Of a stretch of DNA of 64,000 nt, positions 9,422-18,121 are shown piece after piece. This DNA is from CAITZA01 sp937915285 (GTDB lineage Bacteria > Desulfobacterota > Desulfomonilia > Desulfomonilales > Desulfomonilaceae). Location: NCBI GenBank assembly GCA_036821825.1, contig DAISIV010000009.1, positions 36,433-100,432 on the forward strand, written 5' to 3'. The stretch's first letter is position 1, and the number at the start of each line of letters is the position of its first letter. A model generated the notes under the pieces. The model did no database searches, was not told the DNA's origin, and saw only the letters and a list, made by a program, of their open reading frames with translations. A program made the position numbers and the translations under genes.

Positions 9422-10798
9422 TTAGCGCTTTCCCCAGAATGGAACACCGGAACTTTTGGAGACCGATCTGGCTATTTCTTCAGTCTCCCTCATAAGACCT
9501 TCACCGTCAATGGTTGTGATCTCTCTATCCCGAACCACATGTCTTCCATGAACAAAAACATCTCTCACATCCGAGCCCCTCGATGAGTAAACCAGCATGG
9601 AATGAGGATTATAGGCTGGGGCCAGATGTGGACTGTTCAGATTAACAATAATCACGTCCGCATATTTACCTGCTTCAAGAGATCCGATCACATGTTCAAG
9701 GCCCAAGGCCGAAGCTCCACCATACGTGCCGGCCGCCAGGACATCCTCGGCGCTCATTGCGTCTTCCTGACAGCCCACTATCTTGGAAATGAGCGCTGCT
9801 GAACGTAATTCCTCAATCATATCAAGGTTATTATTGCTTGCCGGGCCATCAGTGCCAATACCAACCCTTATGTCCAGATCGCGAAACTTTTTAACATGGG
9901 CAAGGCCAGATGACAATTTCAAGTTGCTTCGTGGACAATGAATAATCCCAACCCCATTGTCCCGAATTATTTGACGGTCCTCATCTGTCACATGAACAGC
10001 GTGTACTGCGACAAAATTGGGTCCTAGCGCTCCCATGGCAGCAAGACGCTCGAAGGGGGTCGATCCGAATTTTTCAACGGAGTCTTGAACCTCAGAACGG
10101 GTCTCAGAAACATGCGAAAAAAGGAGCATGTTTTTGGCGCCAGCAATCTCGTGAGCCTCGATAAAAGTCTTTTCGCCGCACAGATAGGGTGAGTGACAGA
10201 ACAGCGCCGGCTGGGTCAAAGGTCCAGACTGAAATGTGTCTAGAAATCTGCCTATCCTTTCTTTCCAGTGGACTTTGTCATTGGTGTCCGGCGTTGGAAA
10301 ATCGACTATCCCCTGAGCGACGATAGCCCTTATCCCTAAATCGTTTGCGGCCTCAGCTACGCTCTCCATAAAAAAATATGCGTCAGCCACGGTGGTGGTC
10401 CCTGACAACAACATTTCCATCATGGACAGTCTTGCCCCGATGCCAACAAATTCCGGGTTTACAAATCTGGACTCTATTGGGAAGATGTAATCCGACAGCC
10501 ATTTATCAAGGGGCAGGTCATCAGACAAGCCTCTTAACAGGCTCATGGGAGTGTGATTGTGGCAGTTTACAAAACCAGGTAGAATAATGGAGCCGGAGCA
10601 ATCTATTACCTCGGCCAGACAGTCTTCCGGTTCCTCGGCAGAATTGATCGCGCCTATGATGTCATCTTCCAGAACTGTGTAACGGTTAACCTCAACTGCA
10701 GATGACCCAGGTTTGGTAAGGATCAGTCCATTCTTCAGAATCGTCTTTTTTTTTGAACTGATTTCCTGAGCAAAATTCTCGTGAGCTTTGTCAATCAA
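9422..10798 (-). CDS. mtaD: amidohydrolase, MtaD-like 5'-methylthioadenosine/S-adenosylhomocysteine deaminase
   Basis: A 458-residue metal-dependent amidohydrolase. Metal ligands are visible as HNH in GFVNCHNHTPMSLLRG near residue 80, a histidine in LLFSHVSET, a histidine in VAVHAVHVTDED, and the aspartate in GIGTDGPASNNNLDM near 320. These are the signatures of the SAH/MTA deaminase branch. It would convert methylthioadenosine or S-adenosylhomocysteine to the inosine analogue. Placement directly behind a purine nucleoside phosphorylase (8-base overlap) supports nucleoside salvage. A related branch (atrazine chlorohydrolase, guanine or cytosine deaminases) is possible, because substrate cannot be read from sequence alone. 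Confidence 0.85.
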   Translation of the reverse strand: MIDKAHENFAQEISSKKKTILKNGLILTKPGSSAVEVNRYTVLEDDIIGAINSAEEPEDCLAEVIDCSGSIILPGFVNCHNHTPMSLLRGLSDDLPLDKWLSDYIFPIESRFVNPEFVGIGARLSMMEMLLSGTTTVADAYFFMESVAEAANDLGIRAIVAQGIVDFPTPDTNDKVHWKERIGRFLDTFQSGPLTQPALFCHSPYLCGEKTFIEAHEIAGAKNMLLFSHVSETRSEVQDSVEKFGSTPFERLAAMGALGPNFVAVHAVHVTDEDRQIIRDNGVGIIHCPRSNLKLSSGLAHVKKFRDLDIRVGIGTDGPASNNNLDMIEELRSAALISKIVGCQEDAMSAEDVLAAGTYGGASALGLEHVIGSLEAGKYADVIIVNLNSPHLAPAYNPHSMLVYSSRGSDVRDVFVHGRHVVRDREITTIDGEGLMRETEEIARSVSKSSGVPFWGKR

Positions 10799-11615
10799 GT
10801 CTGGTGACCACCTCTCTTATAATGGCCGACATTTTTGTCTCAGCAACCCTGGCATTGGCAATGACCTGTTCAAAAGAGATAATCTCCATGCAGTCAGGTT
10901 TATTGACATTTGTGATAGCCGCCACGGCCAGCACGCGGAAACCAGTCTGAACCGCAGTTATAACCTCTGGGACAGTACTCATGCCCACGCAGTCGGCGCC
11001 AATCAATCTCAGCATTCTGGTCTCGGCCCTGGTCTCGAGACTTGGTCCCGCCACAGAAACGTATACTCCCCTGTGGAGTCTAATCTTGTTGTTCAGGGCA
11101 GCCGCTTCGGCCAGTTCCATAAGGTAAGGACAATATGGCTGACTCATATCCGGGAACCTGTCGCCAAACCTATGGTCCGTCAGGCCTCTCAGCGGATTCT
11201 GGCCGGTCAGGTTTATGTGATCCTCAACGAGCAGGACATCTCCTGCCCTGTATGCTGGATTCAGTCCACCAGTAGCGCTGTTTATGATGAGTATCCTGGC
11301 TCCAACAAGTCTCATGACCCTCAAGGGAAACGTCACCCGCTCCAGGGGATAACCTTCGTAATAGTGAATTCTCCCCTGCATGGCCACTACCGATTTACCT
11401 GACAGTTTTCCAAACACCAGCATCCCCTCGTGATCGCTCACCGTTGGCAAGGGGAAATGGGGGATATCGCCATAAGGTATGGTGACATCCTGCTCTATTT
11501 GATCTGCTACGGCGCCAAGCCCGGTTCCCAGAATCAGCGCTATTTCAGGTTCGATACTTATCTTTGACTTTATAAAAAGAGACGATTCAACAATTTGTTC
11601 ATAGGTTAACTGCAT
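10791..11615 (-). CDS. purine nucleoside phosphorylase, trimeric (class I)
   Basis: A 274-residue protein of the trimeric PNP/MTA phosphorylase family. Phosphate-binding ILGTGLG lies near residue 24, followed by INSATGGLNPAYRAGD, the substrate-loop glutamate in VAGPSLETRAE, and the base-contacting asparagine in AAITNVN, which favours 6-oxopurines (inosine, guanosine). I start it at the ATG at 11615 because a GAGGG Shine-Dalgarno sits just upstream. An in-frame ATG 45 bases further out has no such site. It heads the minus-strand salvage operon and overlaps the deaminase by 8 bases. The pair could turn S-adenosyl waste nucleosides into bases. MTA phosphorylase is the main alternative. Confidence 0.88.
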   Translation of the reverse strand: MQLTYEQIVESSLFIKSKISIEPEIALILGTGLGAVADQIEQDVTIPYGDIPHFPLPTVSDHEGMLVFGKLSGKSVVAMQGRIHYYEGYPLERVTFPLRVMRLVGARILIINSATGGLNPAYRAGDVLLVEDHINLTGQNPLRGLTDHRFGDRFPDMSQPYCPYLMELAEAAALNNKIRLHRGVYVSVAGPSLETRAETRMLRLIGADCVGMSTVPEVITAVQTGFRVLAVAAITNVNKPDCMEIISFEQVIANARVAETKMSAIIREVVTRLD

Positions 11616-11641
11616 GACGGCCCTCAGTTGAAAAAATAAAT

Positions 11642-11697
11642 TACATCGATCAGGCTGCAAAAGCTGTTTGACGTCTTTTTATTCTGACGTCGATGTA
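11642..11697. promoter_or_regulatory. nested inverted repeats upstream of the purine operon
   Basis: An 8-base inverted repeat, TACATCGA at 11642-11649 and TCGATGTA at 11690-11697, encloses two copies of the self-complementary hexamer GACGTC at 11670 and 11686. A weak minus-strand promoter-like pair (TTGCAG, 16 bases, TATTTT) lies on the gene side. The arrangement suggests an operator or a leader hairpin for the phosphorylase operon. No regulator can be named. Confidence 0.4.
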
Positions 11698-11710
11698 TTA
11701 GTTTAAAAAA

Positions 11711-11738
11711 AGCCCCGATGAGTATATCACCGAGGCCC
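11711..11738 (-). terminator. rho-independent terminator of the acd-etf operon (minus strand)
   Basis: Read on the minus strand this is a stem whose two apparent mismatches on the plus strand become G-U pairs. Arms are 11711-11721 and 11726-11736. It is followed on the minus strand by seven T residues (11705-11711), the typical layout of an intrinsic terminator. It lies about 240 bases past the etfA stop, so the operon transcript would run antisense through the small gene at 11771. Confidence 0.65.
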
Positions 11739-11770
11739 GTTTTTCTAAATATCTGATTGTGGAGGGCTTG

Positions 11771-11890
11771 ATGGATATATCTAGTTTTCTGATCCTTGTA
11801 TTCTTCTTCTGGGTAATCTGGAAAGTCTATGCCCTGATACTTGACCCAAAAGAAAACCCTGAAGAACCCAAACGAAATGGATTCCGCTGA
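11771..11890 (+). CDS. 39-residue single-pass membrane microprotein
   Basis: An ATG preceded by GGAGGG with a 4-base spacer opens a 39-codon frame ending in TGA. Residues 3-24 are almost entirely hydrophobic (FLILVFFFWVIW and flanks), with a lone Lys. The tail is polar and charged (DPKENPEEPKRNG), as expected for a one-helix membrane protein with a cytoplasmic tail. It lies between the purine operon and etfA, which both run on the other strand. I do not recognise a family. It could be an accessory subunit or a regulator. The good ribosome site and composition argue for a real gene. Confidence 0.55.
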   Translation: MDISSFLILVFFFWVIWKVYALILDPKENPEEPKRNGFR

Positions 11891-11975
11891 GGCTGATCAG
11901 TGTGTGTTCGTGTAACACATTCAATCTCTTACAATTTAGACGCCTTCGCGATGTCCATTGTGCTGTTGTAAAGTC

Positions 11976-12953
11976 TCAGCCTTTAAGTTCCTTGATCTTT
12001 TCCTCAAGGGCGGGGGCCAGTTCATTAACATCTGCAATCACGCCGTATTGCGCAACCCTGAATATGGGGGCTCGTGGGTCTTTGTTCACGGCTACGATCA
12101 GTGGCGAACCCTTTATTCCGCCCACATGCTGGAAAGCCCCACTTATTCCCAGCGCCAGGTAAACTTTGGGCTTCACCTCTATTCCGGATGTCCCGACCTG
12201 ATGATATTTGGGCAACAGGTTCTTGTCCACGATAGGACGGGAACAGGCCAGTACACCACCAAACGCATCTGCCAGAGATTGAAAGACGTCCATGTCGGGC
12301 TCGTCGCCGATTCCGCGGCCGACAGACACTATCTTGTCAGCAGTTGATATGTCCACGTCGCCTTTTTCAGCCTCTTCATAACCAATAAATGTTTTCCTGA
12401 ATTTTTCCGAAGATATTGGTGAGTCTTTTCTATCAAGGGCCCCATTGGCCTGACCGGTGGGCGTAAAAGGAAAGCTACCGCCCCTCAGCGTTACCAGAAT
12501 TCGTGTGGCTTCCTTGAAAGATACCAGGGCGTTGATTTTGTAACTGTATATCTGGCGAAGTGCAAATAACTTGTTTTCCTTCACCTCCAAACCGAAACAG
12601 TCAGTCGCCATCGAGGCGTCCAGCTCTACTGAAAGGGCAGGCGCCAGATCAATAACTGAGTTAGATGCACCCATCAACAGGACATAATCTGACTCGTCCT
12701 TAAGAAGCGACTTCAAGCATTTTATGTATGCGTCTGAGTTGAACGTCTTGAAAGCAGGGTCTTCTACCGCTATCACCTTCGGACATTCCTGAACAAGTTT
12801 CCCGGCCATTCCCGTGACATCGTCCGCCAGCAAAAGGCAGACCACGCCGGCTCCAAGCCCCGGAGCAATGAGCCCGGCTGCAGCCAGAGCTTCCCATGTT
12901 GTGTCGCGTAGAGTTCCATTCCGATGCTCGGCTAATACGTAAACATTCTTCAT
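11976..12953 (-). CDS. etfA: electron transfer flavoprotein alpha subunit
   Basis: A 325-residue EtfA. The C-terminal FAD domain shows VSVGRGIG near residue 210 and a GISGAFQHVGG segment near 270, followed by AVNKDPRAPIF, the conserved FAD-binding region. It forms the EtfAB heterodimer that takes electrons from acyl-CoA dehydrogenases. The start lies 2 bases after etfB and the gene closes the acd - regulator - EMO - etfB - etfA operon. The context therefore fits a non-bifurcating Etf that hands electrons to the membrane EMO protein encoded two genes upstream, not a Bcd-type bifurcating complex. That functional split is inference. Confidence 0.95.
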   Translation of the reverse strand: MKNVYVLAEHRNGTLRDTTWEALAAAGLIAPGLGAGVVCLLLADDVTGMAGKLVQECPKVIAVEDPAFKTFNSDAYIKCLKSLLKDESDYVLLMGASNSVIDLAPALSVELDASMATDCFGLEVKENKLFALRQIYSYKINALVSFKEATRILVTLRGGSFPFTPTGQANGALDRKDSPISSEKFRKTFIGYEEAEKGDVDISTADKIVSVGRGIGDEPDMDVFQSLADAFGGVLACSRPIVDKNLLPKYHQVGTSGIEVKPKVYLALGISGAFQHVGGIKGSPLIVAVNKDPRAPIFRVAQYGVIADVNELAPALEEKIKELKG

Positions 12954-12955
12954 CG

Positions 12956-13744
12956 TTAGAGAACCCCCTTTTCTTTAAGTATCTCTGCAAGTCTGGCAGC
13001 CGACTCTTCAACAGAACCTTTTATTATTTCAGCCCCTTCTCCTTCCGGTGGCAAGAATACATTTTCTACGGTTATCCTTGAACCGGCCAGACCAACCTGA
13101 TTCTCGTCAAGTCCGAGTTCATCAATATCTATGGTTGGTATTTCAACGGAGGCCACTTTTCTGACTGCGCGAATGGAAACGAATCTGGGTTCGTTTAGTC
13201 CTGTCGCAACAGATATCACCGCTGGCAGTTCCATCTCGACCTTTTCGTAAAGGCCTCCCTCCAATTCTCTCCGGAATCTGGCTTTCCCATCGGATATCTC
13301 AATTTGTGATACAAGGGTCGCGCATGGGACCCCCAGCATTGCGCCAAGCATGCCTCCGACCTGACCGCCTCCATCATCCTCGGCAAGGGTTCCGGTCAGT
13401 ATGAGGTCAAAAGGTCTTTTCTTTACAAATTCCGCCAGAGTTCTTGCAATTACGTAACCGTCAGAGCCTTCAAATGCATCATTCCATATCTGAAAGGCTT
13501 CGTCTGCGCCGCGAGCAAGGCATTCTCTCAGCATCTCCTCGGCGTCTTCAGGCGCTACACTGACTGCCGTCACTTCCCCTTCGTATTTCTCTTTCAGTTG
13601 AACGGCCTCCTCAATTGCAAACCGATCCCAATCGTTGAGGTCGTAATCAAGGTCATCCTTTTTGATGTCTTTGCCATTTGAGGCTATGGTGAGTTCGGCC
13701 TCAGATGTGTCGGGTATCCACTTCATGCATGCGATAATCTTCAT
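12956..13744 (-). CDS. etfB: electron transfer flavoprotein beta subunit
   Basis: A 262-residue EtfB beginning with the family pattern MKIIACMKWIPDTSEAE. It contains the nucleotide-binding stretch around GTLAEDDGGGQVGGMLGAMLG (residues about 115-135). It is slightly longer than the E. coli FixA-like proteins and fits the usual 255-265. A GGAGGA site stands 4 bases before the ATG. It is 58 bases downstream of the EMO gene and nearly touches etfA. With EtfA it would bind FAD plus a second nucleotide (AMP or FAD) and shuttle electrons from the acyl-CoA dehydrogenase at 16.7-17.9 kb. Confidence 0.95.
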   Translation of the reverse strand: MKIIACMKWIPDTSEAELTIASNGKDIKKDDLDYDLNDWDRFAIEEAVQLKEKYEGEVTAVSVAPEDAEEMLRECLARGADEAFQIWNDAFEGSDGYVIARTLAEFVKKRPFDLILTGTLAEDDGGGQVGGMLGAMLGVPCATLVSQIEISDGKARFRRELEGGLYEKVEMELPAVISVATGLNEPRFVSIRAVRKVASVEIPTIDIDELGLDENQVGLAGSRITVENVFLPPEGEGAEIIKGSVEESAARLAEILKEKGVL

Positions 13745-13802
13745 GAATCCTCCGAATTGTTTAGTCAGTAACTGATACCTGATTGATTGTTGTTGAAACT
13801 CA

Positions 13803-15839
13803 TCAGGACATGGAACGATCCACCAGTTCTACGAGGTCGATAACTTCTATACTGCCTTCATTTCCAGTCGTCTTGATAGCGTCCTCTATATTTATGAGAC
13901 AGAAAGGACATGCGGTAACAATAACCTGGGCGCCAATCTCCTGCGCCATGCGCACGCGTTTTTCTCCCATCCTCTGGGTCTCTTGCTCGTTTTCGTACCA
14001 TAACATTATGCCACCGCCACTACAGCAGAAACTCCGCGTTCGGCAGCGTTCCATATCACGGAAACGCAGCCGGGGGATACTGTTGATGACGAAACGTGGG
14101 TCTTCATAAATGTTGTTGTGACGCCCAAGGTAACACGGGTCATGGTAAGTGACCAATCGACCGTTTACATAGTCAGATGAGAAGGATAGTTTTCCTTCCC
14201 TGATTAGTCGAGCGATGAGTTGACTGGCGTGAATTACTGGAAATTTCTTTGAATAATCATTTTTTATGACATTGTATGCATGAGGGTCATAAGCAACGAT
14301 CTGCCGGAACTGTCTTGCTTCGAAGGCTTCGATGTTCTTTTCCGAGACTTGTTCAAAAAGGCCTTCCTCACCAATCCTTCTGACCTCATTGCCCGCATCG
14401 TTTTCATCCTGGCCCAGGATTCCGAAATCCAGGGAGGCTTTGGTGAGTATTCTGGCGAAACTCTTGGAAATTTCCTGAATCCTCGGATCAAATGAGCCAC
14501 AGCTATCAACAAAAAACAACAGGTCTGCAGAGTCCCCTTTTTTGAGTTCCCTAACCTCAGCCCCTTCAATATCTTTGGCCCATGCGCCACGTTTGCCCTT
14601 TACAGCCCCGTATGCGTTCCCCTTTTTCTTGATTTGCTGGAGTGGTTTCTGAAGTGATTGGGGAAGGGCGCCTTGCTCCACTAGATAGCGCCGCATGTCC
14701 ACAATCTTGTCTATATACTCAATGAAAATGGGGCATTCCTGTTCACATGCGCCACATGTGGTGCAGGCCCAGATTTCGTCCTCAGTGATTATGTCTCCGA
14801 CGAGTTTTCTATCCCCGTCGTCTATGGGGGCCCCGAATATTGGATATTTCTCGTAAGCGTAATCCCTCGCCTTGATACTGATCATTTTCGGGGATAGCGC
14901 TCTACCGACACTGTTTGCCGGACAGTTATCCGAGCATCTTCCGCAATCAGCGCAGGAATAGAAATCCAGCACATGCTTCCAGGTGAATCCGGTAAGATCG
15001 TTAACCCCACATTGTTCGAGTTCCATCCAGTCCGCTACACCGTACTTCACAGGCTTTATTGCGCCGTGCCTGAGGTTTGCGAAATATACGTTGGGGATAG
15101 CAGTGATGACATGAAAATGCTTCGATATAGGCAGATAGTTCAGGAGTCCAAAGAAAAAAAGTATGTGGGCCCAATAAGCCCCTATATGCAACTCGCTGAG
15201 CTTGTCAGGGGAAAGCGATTTCATGAAAGAGGCCGAGATAGCGGATGCCGGGAAGTAGTACCATGGCTGCGGATGGGATTCTGCTACGAAAGCGCTTCCA
15301 TCGTATAACATGTCGGTGAGCATAAGCGCTGACACCAGCCCCAGAATTATGAACGCTTCAGCCTCATGACCATGAGTTCCTGGATGACCATACCTGGCAG
15401 GTTTCCATATCGCCCTTCTGGCAATAGCTATTAGGCATACCCCCAAAACAACAAGCACCGTATAATCCTTGATTACATCGTATCCAAATGCAACTTGGCC
15501 GGTGAGCAAAGGAAGGTGGAAGTCTGCCGAAAAACCTCTACCTATGAGAGTCAACGATCTCAAGGACAGGATCATGAAACCAGCGAAGAGCAGAATGTGT
15601 AAAACACCTGCGCCCAGGTAGCGAGGCTGACGCAACTGACCGAATCCATAGACAAACATCATCTTCAAGCGTTCGGACACATCGGAAAAGCGAGGATCAG
15701 GAGCGCAGTTCTTAAGCAATTCCAGACGCTTCCACATTATGAATGTGAAAAAGGCCAGCGAGCCGAGCAAAACAATCAACGCCAAGGTAGGGGCCTGGAC
15801 CCCAAAGATTGGAAAATTAGCCGGTTCTAGGATTGTCAT
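13803..15839 (-). CDS. membrane-bound Fe-S oxidoreductase of DUF224 type, EtfAB:menaquinone oxidoreductase (EMO)
   Basis: A 678-residue fusion. About 240 N-terminal residues contain five to six membrane helices of the NarI/heme-b type with several membrane histidines. Next come two 4Fe-4S motifs, CADCGRCSDNCP near 296 and CTTCGACEQECP near 358. A C-terminal HdrB/HdrD-like cysteine-rich domain follows (HDPC, RSFCCSGGG, ACPFC near 560-650). A first CCG repeat looks degenerate (DSCGS). This is the architecture of the EMO proteins that pass electrons from EtfAB to menaquinone in syntrophic fatty-acid oxidisers. I start it at the ATG at 15839 because GAGGG sits 9 bases upstream. Genomic linkage with acd and etfBA supports the role. 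Confidence 0.85.
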   Translation of the reverse strand: MTILEPANFPIFGVQAPTLALIVLLGSLAFFTFIMWKRLELLKNCAPDPRFSDVSERLKMMFVYGFGQLRQPRYLGAGVLHILLFAGFMILSLRSLTLIGRGFSADFHLPLLTGQVAFGYDVIKDYTVLVVLGVCLIAIARRAIWKPARYGHPGTHGHEAEAFIILGLVSALMLTDMLYDGSAFVAESHPQPWYYFPASAISASFMKSLSPDKLSELHIGAYWAHILFFFGLLNYLPISKHFHVITAIPNVYFANLRHGAIKPVKYGVADWMELEQCGVNDLTGFTWKHVLDFYSCADCGRCSDNCPANSVGRALSPKMISIKARDYAYEKYPIFGAPIDDGDRKLVGDIITEDEIWACTTCGACEQECPIFIEYIDKIVDMRRYLVEQGALPQSLQKPLQQIKKKGNAYGAVKGKRGAWAKDIEGAEVRELKKGDSADLLFFVDSCGSFDPRIQEISKSFARILTKASLDFGILGQDENDAGNEVRRIGEEGLFEQVSEKNIEAFEARQFRQIVAYDPHAYNVIKNDYSKKFPVIHASQLIARLIREGKLSFSSDYVNGRLVTYHDPCYLGRHNNIYEDPRFVINSIPRLRFRDMERCRTRSFCCSGGGIMLWYENEQETQRMGEKRVRMAQEIGAQVIVTACPFCLINIEDAIKTTGNEGSIEVIDLVELVDRSMS

Positions 15840-15908
15840 TATTTGGAACCCTCTACGCGCCAAAGAGAAAAATCAGGAGCCGCCATGCAGTCCTGACCGA
15901 ATTACTGA

Positions 15909-15929
15909 GGAATGATGTCCTATCATTCC
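15909..15929. repeat. perfect 8-base stem-loop between regulator gene and EMO gene
   Basis: GGAATGAT and ATCATTCC flank a 5-base loop in the 155-base gap between the XRE/cupin gene and the EMO start. There is no T tract, so it is not a classic terminator. It may be an mRNA processing or stability hairpin, or a regulator site inside the operon. Confidence 0.45.
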
Positions 15930-15994
15930 GTCCTGGTATCCAGAATGTCGGTTGAAAACCACCCCCGACTGCCATGGACGGAATGAATGGGATT

Positions 15995-16681
15995 CTAGCT
16001 CATTATGACTGCAAGGATTCTGGCAGGTTTATCCCCGTGAGCCCTGACCAGATGAACGCTGGTGGAATCATAGTAAATGGCGTCACCAGGTTTCAAGACA
16101 GCGCGGTGATCATCCACAAAAGCCTCCATTTCTCCTTCCAGAATGTAAATGAACTCCTGGCCATCGTGACTGGATTTCTCGTCATCGTCAGACGGGTGCA
16201 AGGTCACTATAAAAGGCTCTATTATTCGATCCTTCTTGCCAGGAGCCAAAGATTCGTATTCGTAGCCCCTTTTGGCCTGTTTTGAAGCGCCAAAACGGTT
16301 TACAGACTGCCGCTCGCCTGCCCTGACTATGGTAAAGGACTCTGTCCCAGTTGAGATAACATCCGACATCTTCATGGAAAGAGCCTTACTCAGCTTGATC
16401 AGTTGACCAAGAGGCAGAATTACTTCACCGGCCTCCATCTGCCTCAATGATTCAACATCCAAGCCGCTTTTGGCTGACAATTCTTCCAGGGTGAACCCTC
16501 TGGATTCCCTTGTCTCCCTAAGCCGGGTCCCATGGGTTACAGATTGATCCTCCTGCGCTTTTGTGGCTACTTCCGCTACTGCTCCCGGGTCTGTCAGAAG
16601 ATCATGTCCCCTGTCGTCACCATACTCATCAATTGTCTCCCTGAACGTGTTGTACGAGGTCCTGTTTTTATCCGAGTCCAT
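15995..16681 (-). CDS. XRE-family transcriptional regulator with C-terminal cupin domain
   Basis: A 228-residue protein in three parts. Residues 1-50 are an acidic, low-conservation extension. Residues about 52-110 form a helix-turn-helix (RLRETRESRGFTLEELSAKSGLDVE..LRQMEAG). Residues about 150-228 form a double-stranded beta-helix cupin (GQEFIYILEGEMEAF..., LKPGDAIYYDS, VHLVRAHG). HTH-cupin proteins usually sense a small metabolite or acyl-CoA. It sits inside the acd-EMO-etf operon and starts 59 bases after acd behind a GAGAGGA site, so it probably controls this operon. The dyads upstream of acd are candidate targets. The ligand is unknown. Confidence 0.85.
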   Translation of the reverse strand: MDSDKNRTSYNTFRETIDEYGDDRGHDLLTDPGAVAEVATKAQEDQSVTHGTRLRETRESRGFTLEELSAKSGLDVESLRQMEAGEVILPLGQLIKLSKALSMKMSDVISTGTESFTIVRAGERQSVNRFGASKQAKRGYEYESLAPGKKDRIIEPFIVTLHPSDDDEKSSHDGQEFIYILEGEMEAFVDDHRAVLKPGDAIYYDSTSVHLVRAHGDKPARILAVIMS

Positions 16682-16740
16682 GGGTGTTCCTCTCTCAATC
16701 TGTTTTACAGTAATTCAGTTGCGATCCAGTCCGAGGTATC

Positions 16741-17910
16741 TTACATGGACCTTCCCGGAGCGCCAATGTTTCGGGCTATGACAATCCTTTGAACTTCGGA
16801 CGTGCCTTCCCCGATATCCAGTAACTTCTGGTTACGGTAGTGTCTTTCCACTGCATAGTCTTTCATCAGTCCATAACCCCCATGCATCTGGACAGCATGA
16901 TTGGCCGCCCTGTAATAAGTCTCAGAGCAGACAAGCTTTGCCATCGCCCCATACTTGGGAGTGAGCTTGTTGTTGTCCTTCATCCAGCAGGCCTTGTAGA
17001 GCAAAAGGCGAGCCATCTCAATCTCTGTAGCCATATCTGCAAGCTTGAAGGCGTTGGCCTGAAAAGAGCCAATTGGCCTTCCGAATTGTTTACGTTTCTT
17101 GGAATAGTCAAGCGCAAGCTCGAAAGATCCCTGCGCTCCCCCAAGACCCATGGCTCCAATGGAAAGCCTGCCCCCGTCCAGGGTCTTTAGCATCTGATGA
17201 AAGCCCTCACCGCGTGCGCCAAGCAGGTTCTCCTTTGGGACCCTGCAGTCCTGGAAAGTGAGTTGCCCAGTATTCGAAGCTCGCCAACACATCTTGCCGT
17301 GCATCGTTTCCGCAGTAAAACCTTTGGTTCCATTCTCCACCAGAATGCAACTTATTTCCGGCTTCTTTGGGTCAGTTGAGTCAGTTATGCACTGAACCAC
17401 ACAGACAGCGCTGATATCAGTGGTGGAATTGGTGATAAATATTTTGCTTCCGTTTATCACCCATTCATCCCCATCCAGAACAGCGGTCGTTTGTGAGGCT
17501 CCAGCGTCAGATCCGGCGTCTGGCTCAGTCAGGCCGAAAGAGGCAAGTATCTTGCCAGCGCACAAATCCGGTAACCACTTCTTCTTCTGTTCCTCTGTTC
17601 CGAACGCAAAGATAGGAAATACTCCAAGCGAATTTCCCGCGGCTATCGTTGCTGCCTGAGACCCGTCAATCCTGGCTATCTCTTCCACCATAATTATGTA
17701 GTTCAGATAACCAACGTCGCTACCGCCATACTCCTCCGAGACAAATGGGCCGAAAAAGTCCAGTTCCCCCATTTTTTTGGTGAGACTGTACGAGAACTCC
17801 TCTTTGTCGTCCAGTTCCTGAGCCACGGGAGCTATCTCTTTCTCGGCAAATTCCCGGACAACCTTGCGTGTGAGTTCTGCATCTTTGGGAAGATCAAAAT
17901 TCAAGGACAT
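16741..17910 (-). CDS. acyl-CoA dehydrogenase (short/medium-chain type)
   Basis: A 389-residue FAD-dependent acyl-CoA dehydrogenase. FAD/substrate segments FGLTEPDAGSDAGA near residue 125 and WVINGSKIFITNS near 155 are intact, and the catalytic-base loop reads IGEGTSEVQR near 362, with the glutamate present. It oxidises an acyl-CoA to the 2-enoyl-CoA and reduces EtfAB. The ATG at 17910 is preceded by GGGGG at good spacing. An upstream in-frame TTG is less likely. As first gene of the operon with EMO and etfBA it is the presumed electron source of that pathway. Chain length and branching (butyryl, glutaryl, isovaleryl) cannot be fixed from what I can see. Confidence 0.93.
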   Translation of the reverse strand: MSLNFDLPKDAELTRKVVREFAEKEIAPVAQELDDKEEFSYSLTKKMGELDFFGPFVSEEYGGSDVGYLNYIIMVEEIARIDGSQAATIAAGNSLGVFPIFAFGTEEQKKKWLPDLCAGKILASFGLTEPDAGSDAGASQTTAVLDGDEWVINGSKIFITNSTTDISAVCVVQCITDSTDPKKPEISCILVENGTKGFTAETMHGKMCWRASNTGQLTFQDCRVPKENLLGARGEGFHQMLKTLDGGRLSIGAMGLGGAQGSFELALDYSKKRKQFGRPIGSFQANAFKLADMATEIEMARLLLYKACWMKDNNKLTPKYGAMAKLVCSETYYRAANHAVQMHGGYGLMKDYAVERHYRNQKLLDIGEGTSEVQRIVIARNIGAPGRSM

Positions 17911-18121
17911 ACTCAACCCCCTTGAGATAGAAATGATGAATAAAATTCATAGCGGAGAACCTGACATGGATTCCGGTCTGACTGCAGGCCAACTCGCTAA
18001 AGGATCCTGTGTGATGTTATCCTGTTACGTCTGAACACCCGAAAAAATGTTCTTAAACGGTCCATAAGCCTATATTTATATGTTTAATGACGCATAAAAA
18101 GTGGAAAGACATAATCTGTGT

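Noticed and set aside
10788..11402. 204-codon plus-strand frame
   Set aside because: It lies antisense to the purine nucleoside phosphorylase, whose motifs are clear.
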